DNA of 56,792 nt from Mycolicibacterium chubuense (lineage in GTDB: Bacteria > Actinomycetota > Actinomycetes > Mycobacteriales > Mycobacteriaceae), in contig NZ_JYNX01000018.1 of NCBI RefSeq assembly GCF_001044255.1, forward strand, positions 1 through 56,792, written 5' to 3'. Position 1 is the stretch's first letter. Every line of letters starts with the position of its first letter. The notes under the pieces were generated by a model. It searched no databases. It saw nothing but the letters and a program-made list of their open reading frames with translations, and was not told where the DNA came from. A program made the translations under genes and the position numbers. Shown in pieces: positions 7,580 to 15,888 of this stretch.

Positions 7580-8558
7580 ACATCACGTACAGGACGAGCA
7601 CCAGCACCACGATGATCGCCGAGCTGGTGAGGAATCCGGCGACGGTCTCGATACCGGGATAGTCGACGTTCTGGCCGTAGAACCCGGTGATCGCCGTCGG
7701 CACCGCGATGATGGCCGCCCAGCCGGTGAGTTTCTTCATCACGGTGTTCAGTCGCGCGTCCTGCAGCGACAGATTGGTCTCGAAGACGGTGGTGACCATG
7801 TCCCGCAACGACTCCGTCCACTCGGAGACCCGCAGCACGTGGTCGTACAGGTCGGCGTAGACGGGGTCCAACTCCGGTGCGGTCTTCGCGTCGAGCCTGC
7901 GATGCTGGATCGCCGAGACCACCTCGCGCATCGGCAGCACCACCCGGCGCAGCGCGACCAGATCCTTGCGCAACTGGAACGTCTTGCGCTGCAGTCCCTT
8001 CCGCGGAGTCTCTTCGGCGAACAGATCGTCTTCGAGGCTCTCGATCGCGTCGTCGAGCACCTGCACCGCGGTGAAGTGCCCGTCGACCACCACATCGAGC
8101 AGACCGTGGACCAGCGCGCCCACCCCGTACTCCTGGCCGCCGAGCTCGTCGAACCGGCGCGACACCTCGTCGATGTCGAAATGCGGTGACAGCCGGACGG
8201 TGATCAGCCCACGCGGCAGCACGAAACCCGAGATCCGTTGCACCTCAAGCAGCGACGGCGACGCGTCGCCGGGTGCGGTGTCGGGCGCCTCGGTCATCGT
8301 GACGCCGTACACGGTGAAGAACGTGTGGGTGCGGTAGACGACGGCCTTGGTGCGTTCGGCGTCGGCGAGCGCGTCTTCGACGGCCCACGCGTTCAGATGC
8401 AGTTCCTCGGCGAGGTCTTTGAGGATCGCGTGGTCGGGATCGTAGATGTCGCACCACACCAGGGTGTCCTCGGCGGCCAGGCAGTCGGAGATCGACGAGA
8501 ACACGAAGTCGTCCTGGGGTTCGCCGTGTCGCCAGGTCCGGCCGCGCACGTGGGTCAC
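7557..8558 (-). CDS. CorA-family divalent cation transporter (GQN variant)
   Basis: A 333-aa CorA-fold protein. A large N-terminal cytoplasmic alpha/beta domain and long stalk helices are followed by two C-terminal transmembrane segments. The first ends in I-T-G-F-Y-G-Q-N-V-D-Y-P-G, and the tail is Y-V-M-F-K-R-R-D-W-L. The pore signature is G-Q-N rather than the classical G-M-N. I recall a large actinobacterial subgroup with this change. It probably moves Mg2+ or another divalent ion across the inner membrane as a pentamer; the specificity is uncertain. A GTG start lies 4 nt after the echA3 stop, so the two genes are likely cotranscribed. Confidence 0.85.
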   Translation of the reverse strand: MTHVRGRTWRHGEPQDDFVFSSISDCLAAEDTLVWCDIYDPDHAILKDLAEELHLNAWAVEDALADAERTKAVVYRTHTFFTVYGVTMTEAPDTAPGDASPSLLEVQRISGFVLPRGLITVRLSPHFDIDEVSRRFDELGGQEYGVGALVHGLLDVVVDGHFTAVQVLDDAIESLEDDLFAEETPRKGLQRKTFQLRKDLVALRRVVLPMREVVSAIQHRRLDAKTAPELDPVYADLYDHVLRVSEWTESLRDMVTTVFETNLSLQDARLNTVMKKLTGWAAIIAVPTAITGFYGQNVDYPGIETVAGFLTSSAIIVVLVLVLYVMFKRRDWL

Positions 8559-8562
8559 GTGC

Positions 8563-9264
8563 CTACCCCAGGCTGAATTCGGTTGCCAGGCCGTCGATTC
8601 CGACCTGGATCGCGTCCAGGGCGGACTTGCGAGCCTTGAGCTTGGTGGCCAGGTGCGCTCCGGCGTGCAGCGTCGCCGCCGCCTCCGCAGCCACCTGCTG
8701 GGCGCGGGCGAGGACCTGGTCGGCCTCGACGATCTCGTCGAGCCAGCCGCCGGCGATCGCCTCGTCGCCCATGAATGTCGCGGCCAGTGCGGTGCCCCGC
8801 TCGAACGCCGCCGGGGTCAGCCGCATCCGCATGATCTCGATGGCCGAGATCGGGATCGTCATCCCGATGGCGACCTCGATGGCCTGGCAGCGCGACTTCG
8901 GCGCGCCGACGCGGTGATCAGCCGACAGCAGCAGGAACGATCCCATCGCGATCGCCGGTCCGGTGGCGGCGATGATCACCGGCACGGGGAACGTCAGCGT
9001 CCGCACCGACAGCCTGAACCCGCCCGCGAGCATGTCGTGCGCGGCGGCCGCGTCACCAGACTGGAACACCGCGAGGTCGAAGCCACCGCTGAACACCCGG
9101 GCGTTGCCCGCCAGCACGACGGCCCTGGCCTTGTCGGCCTCGGCCCGGTCCAGTGCCTCGTTGATGGCGCCCTGCATCGCCGGTCCCAGCACGTTGACCT
9201 TGCCGTCGTCCAGCGTGATGGTGGCGACGGAGTCGGCGAGTGCGTAGGAAACGGTGCTGGTCAT
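8563..9264 (-). CDS. echA3: Enoyl-CoA hydratase/isomerase family protein EchA3-like
   Basis: A 233-aa crotonase-fold protein. Resemblance to M. tuberculosis EchA3 (Rv0632c) is seen in D-D-G-K-V-N-x-L-G-P-A-M-Q, N-x-R-V-F-S-G-G-F-D-L, and E-V-A-I-G-M-T-I-P, and in its place next to recC. The first catalytic Glu region reads A-I-A-M-G-S-F-L-L-L-S in place of the usual G-G-G-x-E-L. One of the two general acid/base glutamates of classical hydratases is therefore missing, while the E of A-I-E-V-A-I-G is kept. The reaction may be isomerisation or hydrolysis rather than hydration. The start is the ATG at 9264, preceded by AGGAG. Confidence 0.85.
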   Translation of the reverse strand: MTSTVSYALADSVATITLDDGKVNVLGPAMQGAINEALDRAEADKARAVVLAGNARVFSGGFDLAVFQSGDAAAAHDMLAGGFRLSVRTLTFPVPVIIAATGPAIAMGSFLLLSADHRVGAPKSRCQAIEVAIGMTIPISAIEIMRMRLTPAAFERGTALAATFMGDEAIAGGWLDEIVEADQVLARAQQVAAEAAATLHAGAHLATKLKARKSALDAIQVGIDGLATEFSLG

Positions 9265-9302
9265 GGTGGCTCCTGGGGGCGGTGGGTCGGGCGGATCGAA
9301 GG

Positions 9303-9407
9303 TAGCACCGGCGGGCAGGAGCGAAGCGACCCGGGAATAGCACCGGCGGGCAGGAGCGAAGCGACCCGGGAATATCACCGGCGGGAAAACCGGAAGCGAC
9401 CCGGGAA
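9303..9407. repeat. Three tandem 35-bp direct repeats
   Basis: Units lie at 9303-9337, 9338-9372 and 9373-9407. The first two are identical. The third differs at a few bases in the middle (GGGAAAACCGG in place of GGGCAGGAGCG). Each ends in AAGCGACCCGGGAA. There are no unique spacers, so this is a minisatellite-type array and not CRISPR. It sits upstream of echA3, starting 38 nt before its start codon. Confidence 0.9.
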
Positions 9408-9457
9408 ACTACCCGCACGTGTAGGTGGCGGCGGCACGCGATGCACGTAGCCGACTA

Positions 9458-9477
9458 CGCACGACTCCGGTCGTGCG
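9458..9477 (+). other. Stem-loop upstream of small basic ORF
   Basis: CGCACGAC (9458-9465) and GTCGTGCG (9470-9477) form a perfect 8-bp stem with a TCCG loop. It lies about 67 nt before the ATG of the small ORF at 9545 and has no U-tract. It could be a 5'-UTR element or mark a regulatory site. Confidence 0.35.
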
Positions 9478-9544
9478 CGTCCCTAGCGTTCCTGTCAGCG
9501 CGGCGGAACGAGGGGTCGCCGCGCTCCAGACGAAGGAGGACATC

Positions 9545-9688
9545 ATGCGCGTCACCAGAAGGCAGTCGGCCGACGATCTCGGATCCGAGCGGCGCACCCG
9601 CCGCACGAGGAAGTCGAAGCGCCACGACGGCAACGGAATTCCGAAGCTCGGGCTCTGGGAGTGCGGGATCGGGTCGGGCTGGAAGTAG
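9545..9688 (+). CDS. Small basic protein, 47 aa, unknown
   Basis: The ATG at 9545 is preceded by a near-perfect ribosome-binding site, GAAGGAGG, which makes translation likely despite the length. The first ~29 residues are strongly basic (R-R-T-R-R-T-R-K-S-K-R-H). The tail is uncharged and aromatic: G-I-P-K-L-G-L-W-E-C-G-I-G-S-G-W-K. There is one cysteine and no signal peptide or membrane helix. It ends 2 nt before the stop of the convergent DUF2235-like gene. I do not recognise the family. The basic head suggests nucleic-acid or ribosome binding (inference). Confidence 0.6.
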   Translation: MRVTRRQSADDLGSERRTRRTRKSKRHDGNGIPKLGLWECGIGSGWK

Positions 9689-9690
9689 CG

Positions 9691-10710
9691 CTAGGACGCC
9701 GAGGCCAGTTCGGGTTGCGCGGCGGACGTCTCGATCGGCGATGGGGCAGCCATCAGACGTTCGCCGCGCGCCACCCAGTCCGGATCGGCCCACTCGATGC
9801 AGGCCGGGAGCCGGCGCCAGTACGACGGGTGCGCCCGCAGGTAGCAATCCACGCTGGCGTGCACGGCGGCGCCGGAGGGGATTCGGCGAAGGGAAACCGG
9901 GTGGGTGCTTCCGGCCAGTGCGTCGACGGCGCAGGGGGCAGGTGTCTGGTGACGGGCCGCGTCGGCGACCTCGAGCCCCGCGGCGACCGCGCCGTCGAGC
10001 ACCCAGTCCAGCGCGATGTCCGCCAGCGGCGCGCAGGCGTGCCTGCCGCGGGTGATGTCGCAGTGCGCGCCGCGGAACCACACCTCCTCCACCTCGGGGA
10101 GGGTGTGGCCGAGCGGAACCGGGGCCACGCGCGCGTCGATGGCCAGCGCATGGCGCGCTGCGCCGACCCGGGAGAGCGGGTCGGGGCCGTTGCGGCGCGG
10201 AAGACCCGGCACGCCGACGGTGTCCCACAGCCCGAGGAATTCGACGCCGACCGACGCGTCGGCGCATCCGCTCAGCGCGGCGGCGAGTCGTCCGACGCGC
10301 TGCCAATCGGCCGGCTCCCGCGGGGTGCGGGGTACCGCGTAGGTGGCGAGCACGTACTCGCGCAGTTCGGGCGCCGGGGCGTCGGAGGTGGAGGACAGGA
10401 CGCCGACGGTGCCCAGCAGTCGGGTGAGGGCCCGCGCGCAGTACCCGCCGCGACCGGCCCCGAAGACGAACACGCGGTCACCGGACTCCCAGTGCTCGGC
10501 GAGATATTCGTAGGCCTCCACCACGTGGGCACGTGCCACCTCGACCTCGCGGGCCCGTCGCCGGCGCAGGCTGCGCACGGGCGGTTGGTCGCCGGCGGTG
10601 CCGATCGACGACCAGACGATCTGTCGGTCGGAGCGGCAGAGCAACTCGCCGAGCGCCGCGGCGTTACCGCGATAGCCGGACTGGTCGAAGCACAGCGCGA
10701 TGTTCTTCAC
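9691..10710 (-). CDS. DUF2235 (T6SS phospholipase-like) domain protein, nucleophile lost
   Basis: A 339-aa protein with the order of motifs of DUF2235 alpha/beta hydrolases. The N-terminus is I-A-L-C-F-D-Q-S-G. V-F-V-F-G-A-G-R-G-G-Y-C-A-R sits at the nucleophile elbow, followed by F-L-G-L-W-D-T-V-G-V-P-G and E-V-W-F-R-G-A-H-C-D-I. In active members the elbow reads G-F-S-R-G-A-Y; here the Ser codon position is GGT (Gly), so the classical serine nucleophile is absent, while the Asp of W-D-T and the His of F-R-G-A-H remain. It may be non-catalytic or use another mechanism. GTG start. Not obviously in an operon. Confidence 0.7.
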   Translation of the reverse strand: MKNIALCFDQSGYRGNAAALGELLCRSDRQIVWSSIGTAGDQPPVRSLRRRRAREVEVARAHVVEAYEYLAEHWESGDRVFVFGAGRGGYCARALTRLLGTVGVLSSTSDAPAPELREYVLATYAVPRTPREPADWQRVGRLAAALSGCADASVGVEFLGLWDTVGVPGLPRRNGPDPLSRVGAARHALAIDARVAPVPLGHTLPEVEEVWFRGAHCDITRGRHACAPLADIALDWVLDGAVAAGLEVADAARHQTPAPCAVDALAGSTHPVSLRRIPSGAAVHASVDCYLRAHPSYWRRLPACIEWADPDWVARGERLMAAPSPIETSAAQPELASAS

Positions 10711-10869
10711 GAGGACCCCCCGACGCGATCAAGCGGTGAGCGCTGTCTTAGGAGTTTGCCAGAATGGTGGCTCGTTGTCTTCGAATTGCCGCGTCAATCC
10801 CGCTGGTGGCCGCGGCATTCGCTCAGATCAGCTAAGTAAAGTGCGGGTCCTGCGCAATTGACGAATGCG

Positions 10870-11586
10870 TCAGGCACCCATCAGTGTGCGCCACTGCTCG
10901 AGGTTGCTGGCGCGGTAGACGTAGTTGGTGCGGCGCACGTCGGTCAGCGGCGCGCTGGGCTGCGTCGAATACCAGTGCCCCGGGAACACCGTCGGGTCGC
11001 CGGGCAACTGCGCGAGCGCCTCAAGACTGCGGAACATGTCGTCGACGTTGCCGCCCGGGAAGTCCGTCCGACCGCATCCGTCGAGGAACAGGGTGTCCCC
11101 GGCGACCAGCCGGCCGTCGAGCAGGAAGCACTGGCTGCCAGGGGTGTGTCCGGGGGTGTGCAGCAGTTCGATGTCGATGTCGCCGACGCTGACCGTGTCG
11201 CCGTGCCGATGCGCGGTCAGCTCGCTGCGGGCGATACCGGTGACGCGGGAGACCCACTCGGCTTCCTCGGTGTTGACGTGCACGGGCACACTGACCCGCT
11301 CCAGCAGCTCGGCGAGCCCCTTGAGCTCGAAGCCCATCATCGAACCGCCCACGTGGTCGGGATGATGATGGGTGACCAGCACCCCCGACAGCGTCATCCC
11401 GTCGGCCTCCAGCACGTCCACCAGATCCTGCGCGGCGTACGCCGGATCGACGACGACGGCGTCGCCGGTCTCCCGGTCCCCGATCAGGTAGGCGAAATTG
11501 CGCATCTGCTGGGCGATCATGTCGCCGGTGGCGAAATCGCGGCCCGAGAGCAGCTGTTTGAAGTAGAGGCGGTCGGAGTCGGCCAT
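10870..11586 (-). CDS. Metallo-beta-lactamase-fold hydrolase, glyoxalase II-like
   Basis: A 238-aa MBL-fold enzyme with the metal motif T-H-H-H-P-D-H-V-G-G, a second-site L-H-T-P-G-H-T-P-G-S, V-A-G-D-T-L-F-L-D-G-C-G-R-T-D, and a final V-F-P-G-H. This is the full set for a di-metal hydroxyacyl-thioester hydrolase, and the context equals Rv0634c, annotated as glyoxalase II. The probable substrate is a hydroxyacyl thioester of mycothiol or another thiol (inference). It is cytosolic and divergent from tRNA-Thr. Confidence 0.88.
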   Translation of the reverse strand: MADSDRLYFKQLLSGRDFATGDMIAQQMRNFAYLIGDRETGDAVVVDPAYAAQDLVDVLEADGMTLSGVLVTHHHPDHVGGSMMGFELKGLAELLERVSVPVHVNTEEAEWVSRVTGIARSELTAHRHGDTVSVGDIDIELLHTPGHTPGSQCFLLDGRLVAGDTLFLDGCGRTDFPGGNVDDMFRSLEALAQLPGDPTVFPGHWYSTQPSAPLTDVRRTNYVYRASNLEQWRTLMGA

Positions 11587-11646
11587 GCCGGTCAGCGTAG
11601 GCGGTCAGCCGCAGGGGCCGGTCGCAAGCCGACAGTGACCAGCCGT

Positions 11647-11676
11647 TTGGCGCCGCAATCGGTGAGAATGTACCCT
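11647..11676 (+). promoter_or_regulatory. Predicted tRNA-Thr promoter
   Basis: TTGGCG (11647-11652) and TACCCT (11671-11676) are separated by 18 nt, a good fit for a housekeeping sigma promoter. They lie about 45 nt before the mature tRNA-Thr end. Confidence 0.5.
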
Positions 11677-11720
11677 CTTTAAGGCTCGTCGCTTGGCGAT
11701 GCGCCGAGTACGCGAGACAG

Positions 11721-11793
11721 GCCCCCTTAGCTCAGTCGGTAGAGCGTTTCCATGGTAAGGAAAAGGTCAACGGTTCGATTCCGTTAGGGGGCT
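11721..11793 (+). tRNA. thrT: tRNA-Thr (GGT)
   Basis: 73 nt. The acceptor stem GCCCCCT/AGGGGGC is perfect. The anticodon stem TTTCC/GGAAA encloses the loop ATGGTAA with anticodon GGT. The T-arm GGTTCGATTCC is present, and the 3' CCA is not encoded. Order thrT-metT-rpmG is as in M. tuberculosis. Confidence 0.97.
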
Positions 11794-11818
11794 CGGTGGA
11801 CCGCTGCACGGTCCGCGG

Positions 11819-11892
11819 GGCGGTGTAGCTCAGCTGGTTAGAGCGCACGACTCATAATCGTGAGGTCGGGGGATCGAGCCCCCCCACCGCTA
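11819..11892 (+). tRNA. metT: tRNA-Met (CAT), elongator
   Basis: 74 nt. Acceptor GGCGGTG pairs with CACCGCT (one G-U). The anticodon stem CACGA/TCGTG holds the loop CTCATAA with CAT. The paired G1 end and absence of the initiator GGG/CCC anticodon-stem run support an elongator. It lies 25 nt after tRNA-Thr and is likely cotranscribed with rpmG. Confidence 0.96.
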
Positions 11893-11930
11893 CAAGAACT
11901 AACGAGACGTAGAAGAAAGAGACGACTGCC

Positions 11931-12098
11931 GTGGCCTCCAGTACCGACGTACGGCCCAAGATCACCTTGGCGTGCGAGGTGTGCAAGCACCGCAACTACA
12001 TCACCAAGAAGAACCGCCGCAACGATCCCGATCGCCTCGAGATCAAGAAGTTCTGCCCGAACTGCGGCAAGCACCAGGCCCACAAAGAGTCGCGCTAG
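11931..12098 (+). CDS. rpmG: 50S ribosomal protein L33 (zinc-ribbon form)
   Basis: A 55-aa L33 protein with the two CxxC pairs C-E-V-C and C-P-N-C, so it is the zinc-binding (C+) paralogue. It starts with GTG 38 nt after tRNA-Met, the position of rpmG2 in M. tuberculosis. It is a large-subunit component near the E site. The tRNAs and L33 appear to form one transcript. Confidence 0.95.
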   Translation: MASSTDVRPKITLACEVCKHRNYITKKNRRNDPDRLEIKKFCPNCGKHQAHKESR

Positions 12099-12153
12099 GC
12101 GGCACGACCGGCCCGGGCGCCGTCGGATGCACGCCGCGCCGCGCCTGACTAGG

Positions 12154-12159
12154 TAGGTT
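12154..12159 (+). promoter_or_regulatory. -10 element TAGGTT, probable leaderless hadA transcript
   Basis: TAGGTT lies 8 nt before the GTG start of hadA. In mycobacteria transcription starts about 7 nt after TAnnnT, so the mRNA would begin at or next to the start codon, giving a leaderless message. No Shine-Dalgarno sequence precedes the GTG. Confidence 0.5.
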
Positions 12160-12167
12160 CATCAGTC

Positions 12168-12647
12168 GTGTCTTTCTTGGACGAGTACGTCGGGTTGCAC
12201 TACCGCCATCCCGACCATTACGTCGTCGGACGCGAGAAGATCCGCGAGTACGCCACCGCGGTCAAGAACGACGACCCGGCCTTCTTCGACGAGAAGGCCG
12301 CCGCCGATCTGGGCTACGACGGGCTGCTGGCGCCGCTGACCTTCATCTCGGTGTTCGGCTACCAGGCGCAGTCGGCGATGTTCGCCGCCGCCAACATCGG
12401 CATCACGGACGCGAAGATCGTCCAGGTCGACCAGGCATTGAAGTTCGTCCGTCCCATCAAGGCCGGCGACACCCTGCACTGCGACGTGTGGATCGAATCG
12501 GTCCGCACGGCCCACGGCACCGACATCATCGTCACCAAGAACATCGTCAGCAACAGCAACGGCGAGGTCGTACAGGAGTCCTACACCACCCTTGCGGGGC
12601 GGAGTGAAGAAGACGGAGAGAGTGGCTTTTCCCATGGCACTGCGTGA
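12168..12647 (+). CDS. hadA: (3R)-hydroxyacyl-ACP dehydratase subunit HadA
   Basis: A 159-aa MaoC-like hot-dog protein, close in sequence to M. tuberculosis HadA (Rv0635). HadA is the substrate-binding, non-catalytic partner of HadB in the FAS-II dehydratase that elongates mycolic-acid meromycolate chains. It lacks the D-x4-H catalytic motif present in HadB, as expected. The start is GTG 12168, supported by the leaderless -10 element, and the gene overlaps hadB by 14 nt. HadA is the family hit by thiacetazone and isoxyl in M. tuberculosis (known). Confidence 0.95.
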   Translation: MSFLDEYVGLHYRHPDHYVVGREKIREYATAVKNDDPAFFDEKAAADLGYDGLLAPLTFISVFGYQAQSAMFAAANIGITDAKIVQVDQALKFVRPIKAGDTLHCDVWIESVRTAHGTDIIVTKNIVSNSNGEVVQESYTTLAGRSEEDGESGFSHGTA

Positions 12648-13062
12648 GTTCAGTTCGGTCAAGGTCGGCGATCAGTTGCCCGAGAAGGTCATCACGTTGA
12701 CCCGGGCGGACCTGGTCAACTACGCCGGAGTCTCCGGTGACCTGAACCCGATCCACTGGGACGATGACATCGCCAAGCAGGTCGGCCTGGACACCGCGAT
12801 CGCGCACGGCATGCTGACCATGGGTCTGGGTGGCGGGTACGTCACCTCCTGGGTGGGCGACCCGGCCGCCGTCACCGAGTACAACGTGCGCTTCACCGCC
12901 GTCGTCCCCGTCCCCAACGACGGCAAGGGCGCCGAGATCGTGTTCAACGGCCGAGTGAAATCCGTTGATCCCGAATCGAAGTCGGTGACCGTGGCGCTGA
13001 GCGCCACCGCCGGCGGCAAGAAGATCTTCGGCCGCGCCGTGGCCGTGGCCACGCTGGCGTAG
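12634..13062 (+). CDS. hadB: (3R)-hydroxyacyl-ACP dehydratase catalytic subunit HadB
   Basis: A 142-aa R-hydratase hot-dog protein with the catalytic motif G-D-L-N-P-I-H-W-D (Asp36, His41). The start is ATG 12634 (MALREFSSVKVGDQLPEK), which matches the length of M. tuberculosis HadB; the longer in-frame opening to 12592 overlaps hadA further and is not conserved. Forms HadAB and HadBC heterodimers in FAS-II. Essential in M. tuberculosis (known). Confidence 0.96.
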   Translation: MALREFSSVKVGDQLPEKVITLTRADLVNYAGVSGDLNPIHWDDDIAKQVGLDTAIAHGMLTMGLGGGYVTSWVGDPAAVTEYNVRFTAVVPVPNDGKGAEIVFNGRVKSVDPESKSVTVALSATAGGKKIFGRAVAVATLA

Positions 13063-13076
13063 GCGGGTCTGCACAC

Positions 13077-13634
13077 ATGGCACTCAAGATCGACATCAGG
13101 GGCATGGTCTGGAAGTACCCCGAGCCCTACGTGGTGGGGCACGAGCAGATCCGGCAGTACGCCAATGCGGTCAAGTCGTACGACGCGACGAGCCACAGCC
13201 TGGAGGCGGCGCGGGCGGCGGGTCACGAGGCGCTGATCGCGCCCCCGACGTTCATGTCCATCTTCGCGGTGATGATCCAACGGCACTTCTTCCAGCACAA
13301 CGACCTCGGCTTCGAGACCCTGCAGATCGTTCAGGTGGACCAGAAGTTCGAGTTCCACCGGCCCATCAAGGCGGGCGACGAACTGGAGGGAACGCTGTAC
13401 GTCGTCAGCGTCGACGAACGCTTCGGCGCGGACATCGTCACCACCCGCAACACGCTGATCGATCAGCACGGCGAGCTGGTCATGGAGTCGTTCACGACGC
13501 TGATGGGCCACAGCGGCGAGAATTCGATCTCAGCTGGGTGGGATCCCGAGACGGGTCAGGTGATGCGCAAGCCCGTCGTGCACGACATCGGTGACGACGT
13601 CGCCGACGAGCCCGCGCAGGCCGGAACGGATTAG
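13077..13634 (+). CDS. hadC: (3R)-hydroxyacyl-ACP dehydratase subunit HadC
   Basis: A 185-aa paralogue of HadA (MALKIDIRGMVWKYPEPYVVG; Q-I-V-Q-V-D-Q-K-F-E-F-H-R-P-I). It pairs with HadB for the later elongation steps of mycolic acids and lacks the catalytic Asp/His pair. It lies 14 nt after hadB in the same operon. It has an acidic C-terminal extension of about 20 residues (V-H-D-I-G-D-D-V-A-D-E-P) that I do not recall in M. tuberculosis HadC. Confidence 0.95.
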   Translation: MALKIDIRGMVWKYPEPYVVGHEQIRQYANAVKSYDATSHSLEAARAAGHEALIAPPTFMSIFAVMIQRHFFQHNDLGFETLQIVQVDQKFEFHRPIKAGDELEGTLYVVSVDERFGADIVTTRNTLIDQHGELVMESFTTLMGHSGENSISAGWDPETGQVMRKPVVHDIGDDVADEPAQAGTD

Positions 13635-13661
13635 TAACTCGGACCTGCGGCACGCTACACT
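13631..13661 (+). promoter_or_regulatory. Predicted promoter upstream of tRNA-Trp/secE
   Basis: A clear -10 TACACT (13656-13661) lies about 100 nt before tRNA-Trp. The best -35, TTAGTA (13631-13636), is weak and 19 nt away. It probably drives tRNA-Trp and secE-nusG. Confidence 0.35.
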
Positions 13662-13759
13662 CGGTCCTCGGGGTTTTCCCAGTTGAGCGCGCTGTCCGTC
13701 GGGGTTGTGTCACCGAACGGGGAGCGCGCGAATTGTGTGGGCCCTGCAGGGAACCCTCT

Positions 13760-13832
<73 letters not shown>

Positions 13833-13922
13833 CTCAACTGAATACTCGACACGTGGGCCCGCTGGCCGGTTCTGGATACTGGACAGTGACCCACCAACCG
13901 GACGATCACGAGGGAGCACGCG

Positions 13923-14378
13923 GTGAGCGACGAGCGCGACGGTGCCAGCTCCGCAGGCACCGACAGCGGCGCGGAGACCGACGGCGGTGACGCGCGCGCG
14001 CAGACCGCGGTCGTGACGCGCCCGCTGCGACCCACTGGCAAGCGGTCGCGGCGCGGGGCGGTGGCCGAGGTCGACACCGAGGACACCGACACGGAGCCCG
14101 AGACCGACAGCTCCGGCGGCAAGGACGACGGCAAGGGCCCGAAGGCGAAGAAGAAGACCGCCAAGAAGCCCAAGGACGGCCCGTCCCGCAACCCGTTCGT
14201 CTTCATCTTCAATTACCTGAAGGAAGTCGTCGCCGAGCTGCGCAAGGTCATCTGGCCGAACCGCAAGCAGATGGTCAGCTACACCACGGTCGTGCTCGTC
14301 TTCCTGGTGTTCATGGTGGCGCTGATCGGCGGGGTCGACCTGGGCCTGGCCAAGCTCGTGACGCTGGTGTTCGGCTGA
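13923..14378 (+). CDS. secE: Preprotein translocase subunit SecE
   Basis: A 151-aa protein. It has a long charged, disordered N-terminal extension of ~85 residues (Asp/Glu-rich, then K-K-K-T-A-K-K-P-K). The conserved SecE core follows, N-Y-L-K-E-V-V-A-E-L-R-K-V-I-W-P-N-R, with one transmembrane helix. SecE clamps SecY in the inner membrane. The GTG start at 13923 is preceded by GAGGGAG. The long N-terminus is usual in mycobacteria. Confidence 0.96.
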   Translation: MSDERDGASSAGTDSGAETDGGDARAQTAVVTRPLRPTGKRSRRGAVAEVDTEDTDTEPETDSSGGKDDGKGPKAKKKTAKKPKDGPSRNPFVFIFNYLKEVVAELRKVIWPNRKQMVSYTTVVLVFLVFMVALIGGVDLGLAKLVTLVFG

Positions 14379-14423
14379 CCTGAGTCGGCCCACGCCACGC
14401 AATGACATCTGAGAGAGGACTGA

Positions 14424-15260
<837 letters not shown>

Positions 15261-15317
15261 GCCGGGCCCCTCGGCCGCGAGGAAGCCCACGAGAAAGAAG
15301 AAGGAACGCACGCAACC

Positions 15318-15746
15318 ATGCCCCCGAAGAAGAAGGTCGCCGGGCTGATCAAGCTGCAGATCCAGGCCGGGCAGGCCAACCCCGCCCCGCCGGTCGGTCC
15401 CGCGCTCGGCCAGCACGGCGTGAACATCATGGAGTTCTGCAAGGCCTACAACGCGGCGACCGAGTCGCAGCGCGGCAACGTCATCCCCGTGGAGATCACG
15501 GTCTACGAAGACCGCACCTTCACGTTCGCGCTGAAGACGCCGCCTGCCGCGAAGCTGCTGCTCAAGGCCGCCGGAGTGCAGAAGGGTTCGGGTGAACCGC
15601 ACAAGACCAAGGTCGCCAAGGTGACCTGGGATCAGGTGCGCGAGATCGCCGAGACCAAGAAGGAAGACCTGAACGCCAACGACATCGATCAGGCCGCCAA
15701 GATCATCGCCGGCACCGCCCGGTCGATGGGGATCACGGTCGAATAA
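15318..15746 (+). CDS. rplK: 50S ribosomal protein L11
   Basis: A 142-aa L11 with the [19 protein letters not shown] signature of the N-terminal domain and a C-terminal rRNA-binding domain ([11 protein letters not shown]). Forms the GTPase-associated centre with L10/L12 and is the target site of thiopeptides. Confidence 0.98.
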   Translation: MPPKKKVAGLIKLQIQAGQANPAPPVGPALGQHGVNIMEFCKAYNAATESQRGNVIPVEITVYEDRTFTFALKTPPAAKLLLKAAGVQKGSGEPHKTKVAKVTWDQVREIAETKKEDLNANDIDQAAKIIAGTARSMGITVE

Positions 15747-15888
15747 GACGGCGTGATCTCACGTTGAGACTGCGGTGAGGGCAGCGGGATCCGGCGACGG
15801 ACCGCCCTGAGCGCAGGATCGACGAAGTAATCCGTGGGAGAGCTGGCATCGGCTCGTCAACCACTGACTCTGAACACAGGAGAGAACA

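Noticed and set aside
9303-9407. CRISPR array
   Set aside because: Repeats are contiguous with no spacers, only three units occur and no cas genes are nearby.
15747-15888. L1-type operator or riboswitch between rplK and rplA
   Set aside because: Only short, weak pairings are visible and no conserved L1 site can be shown.
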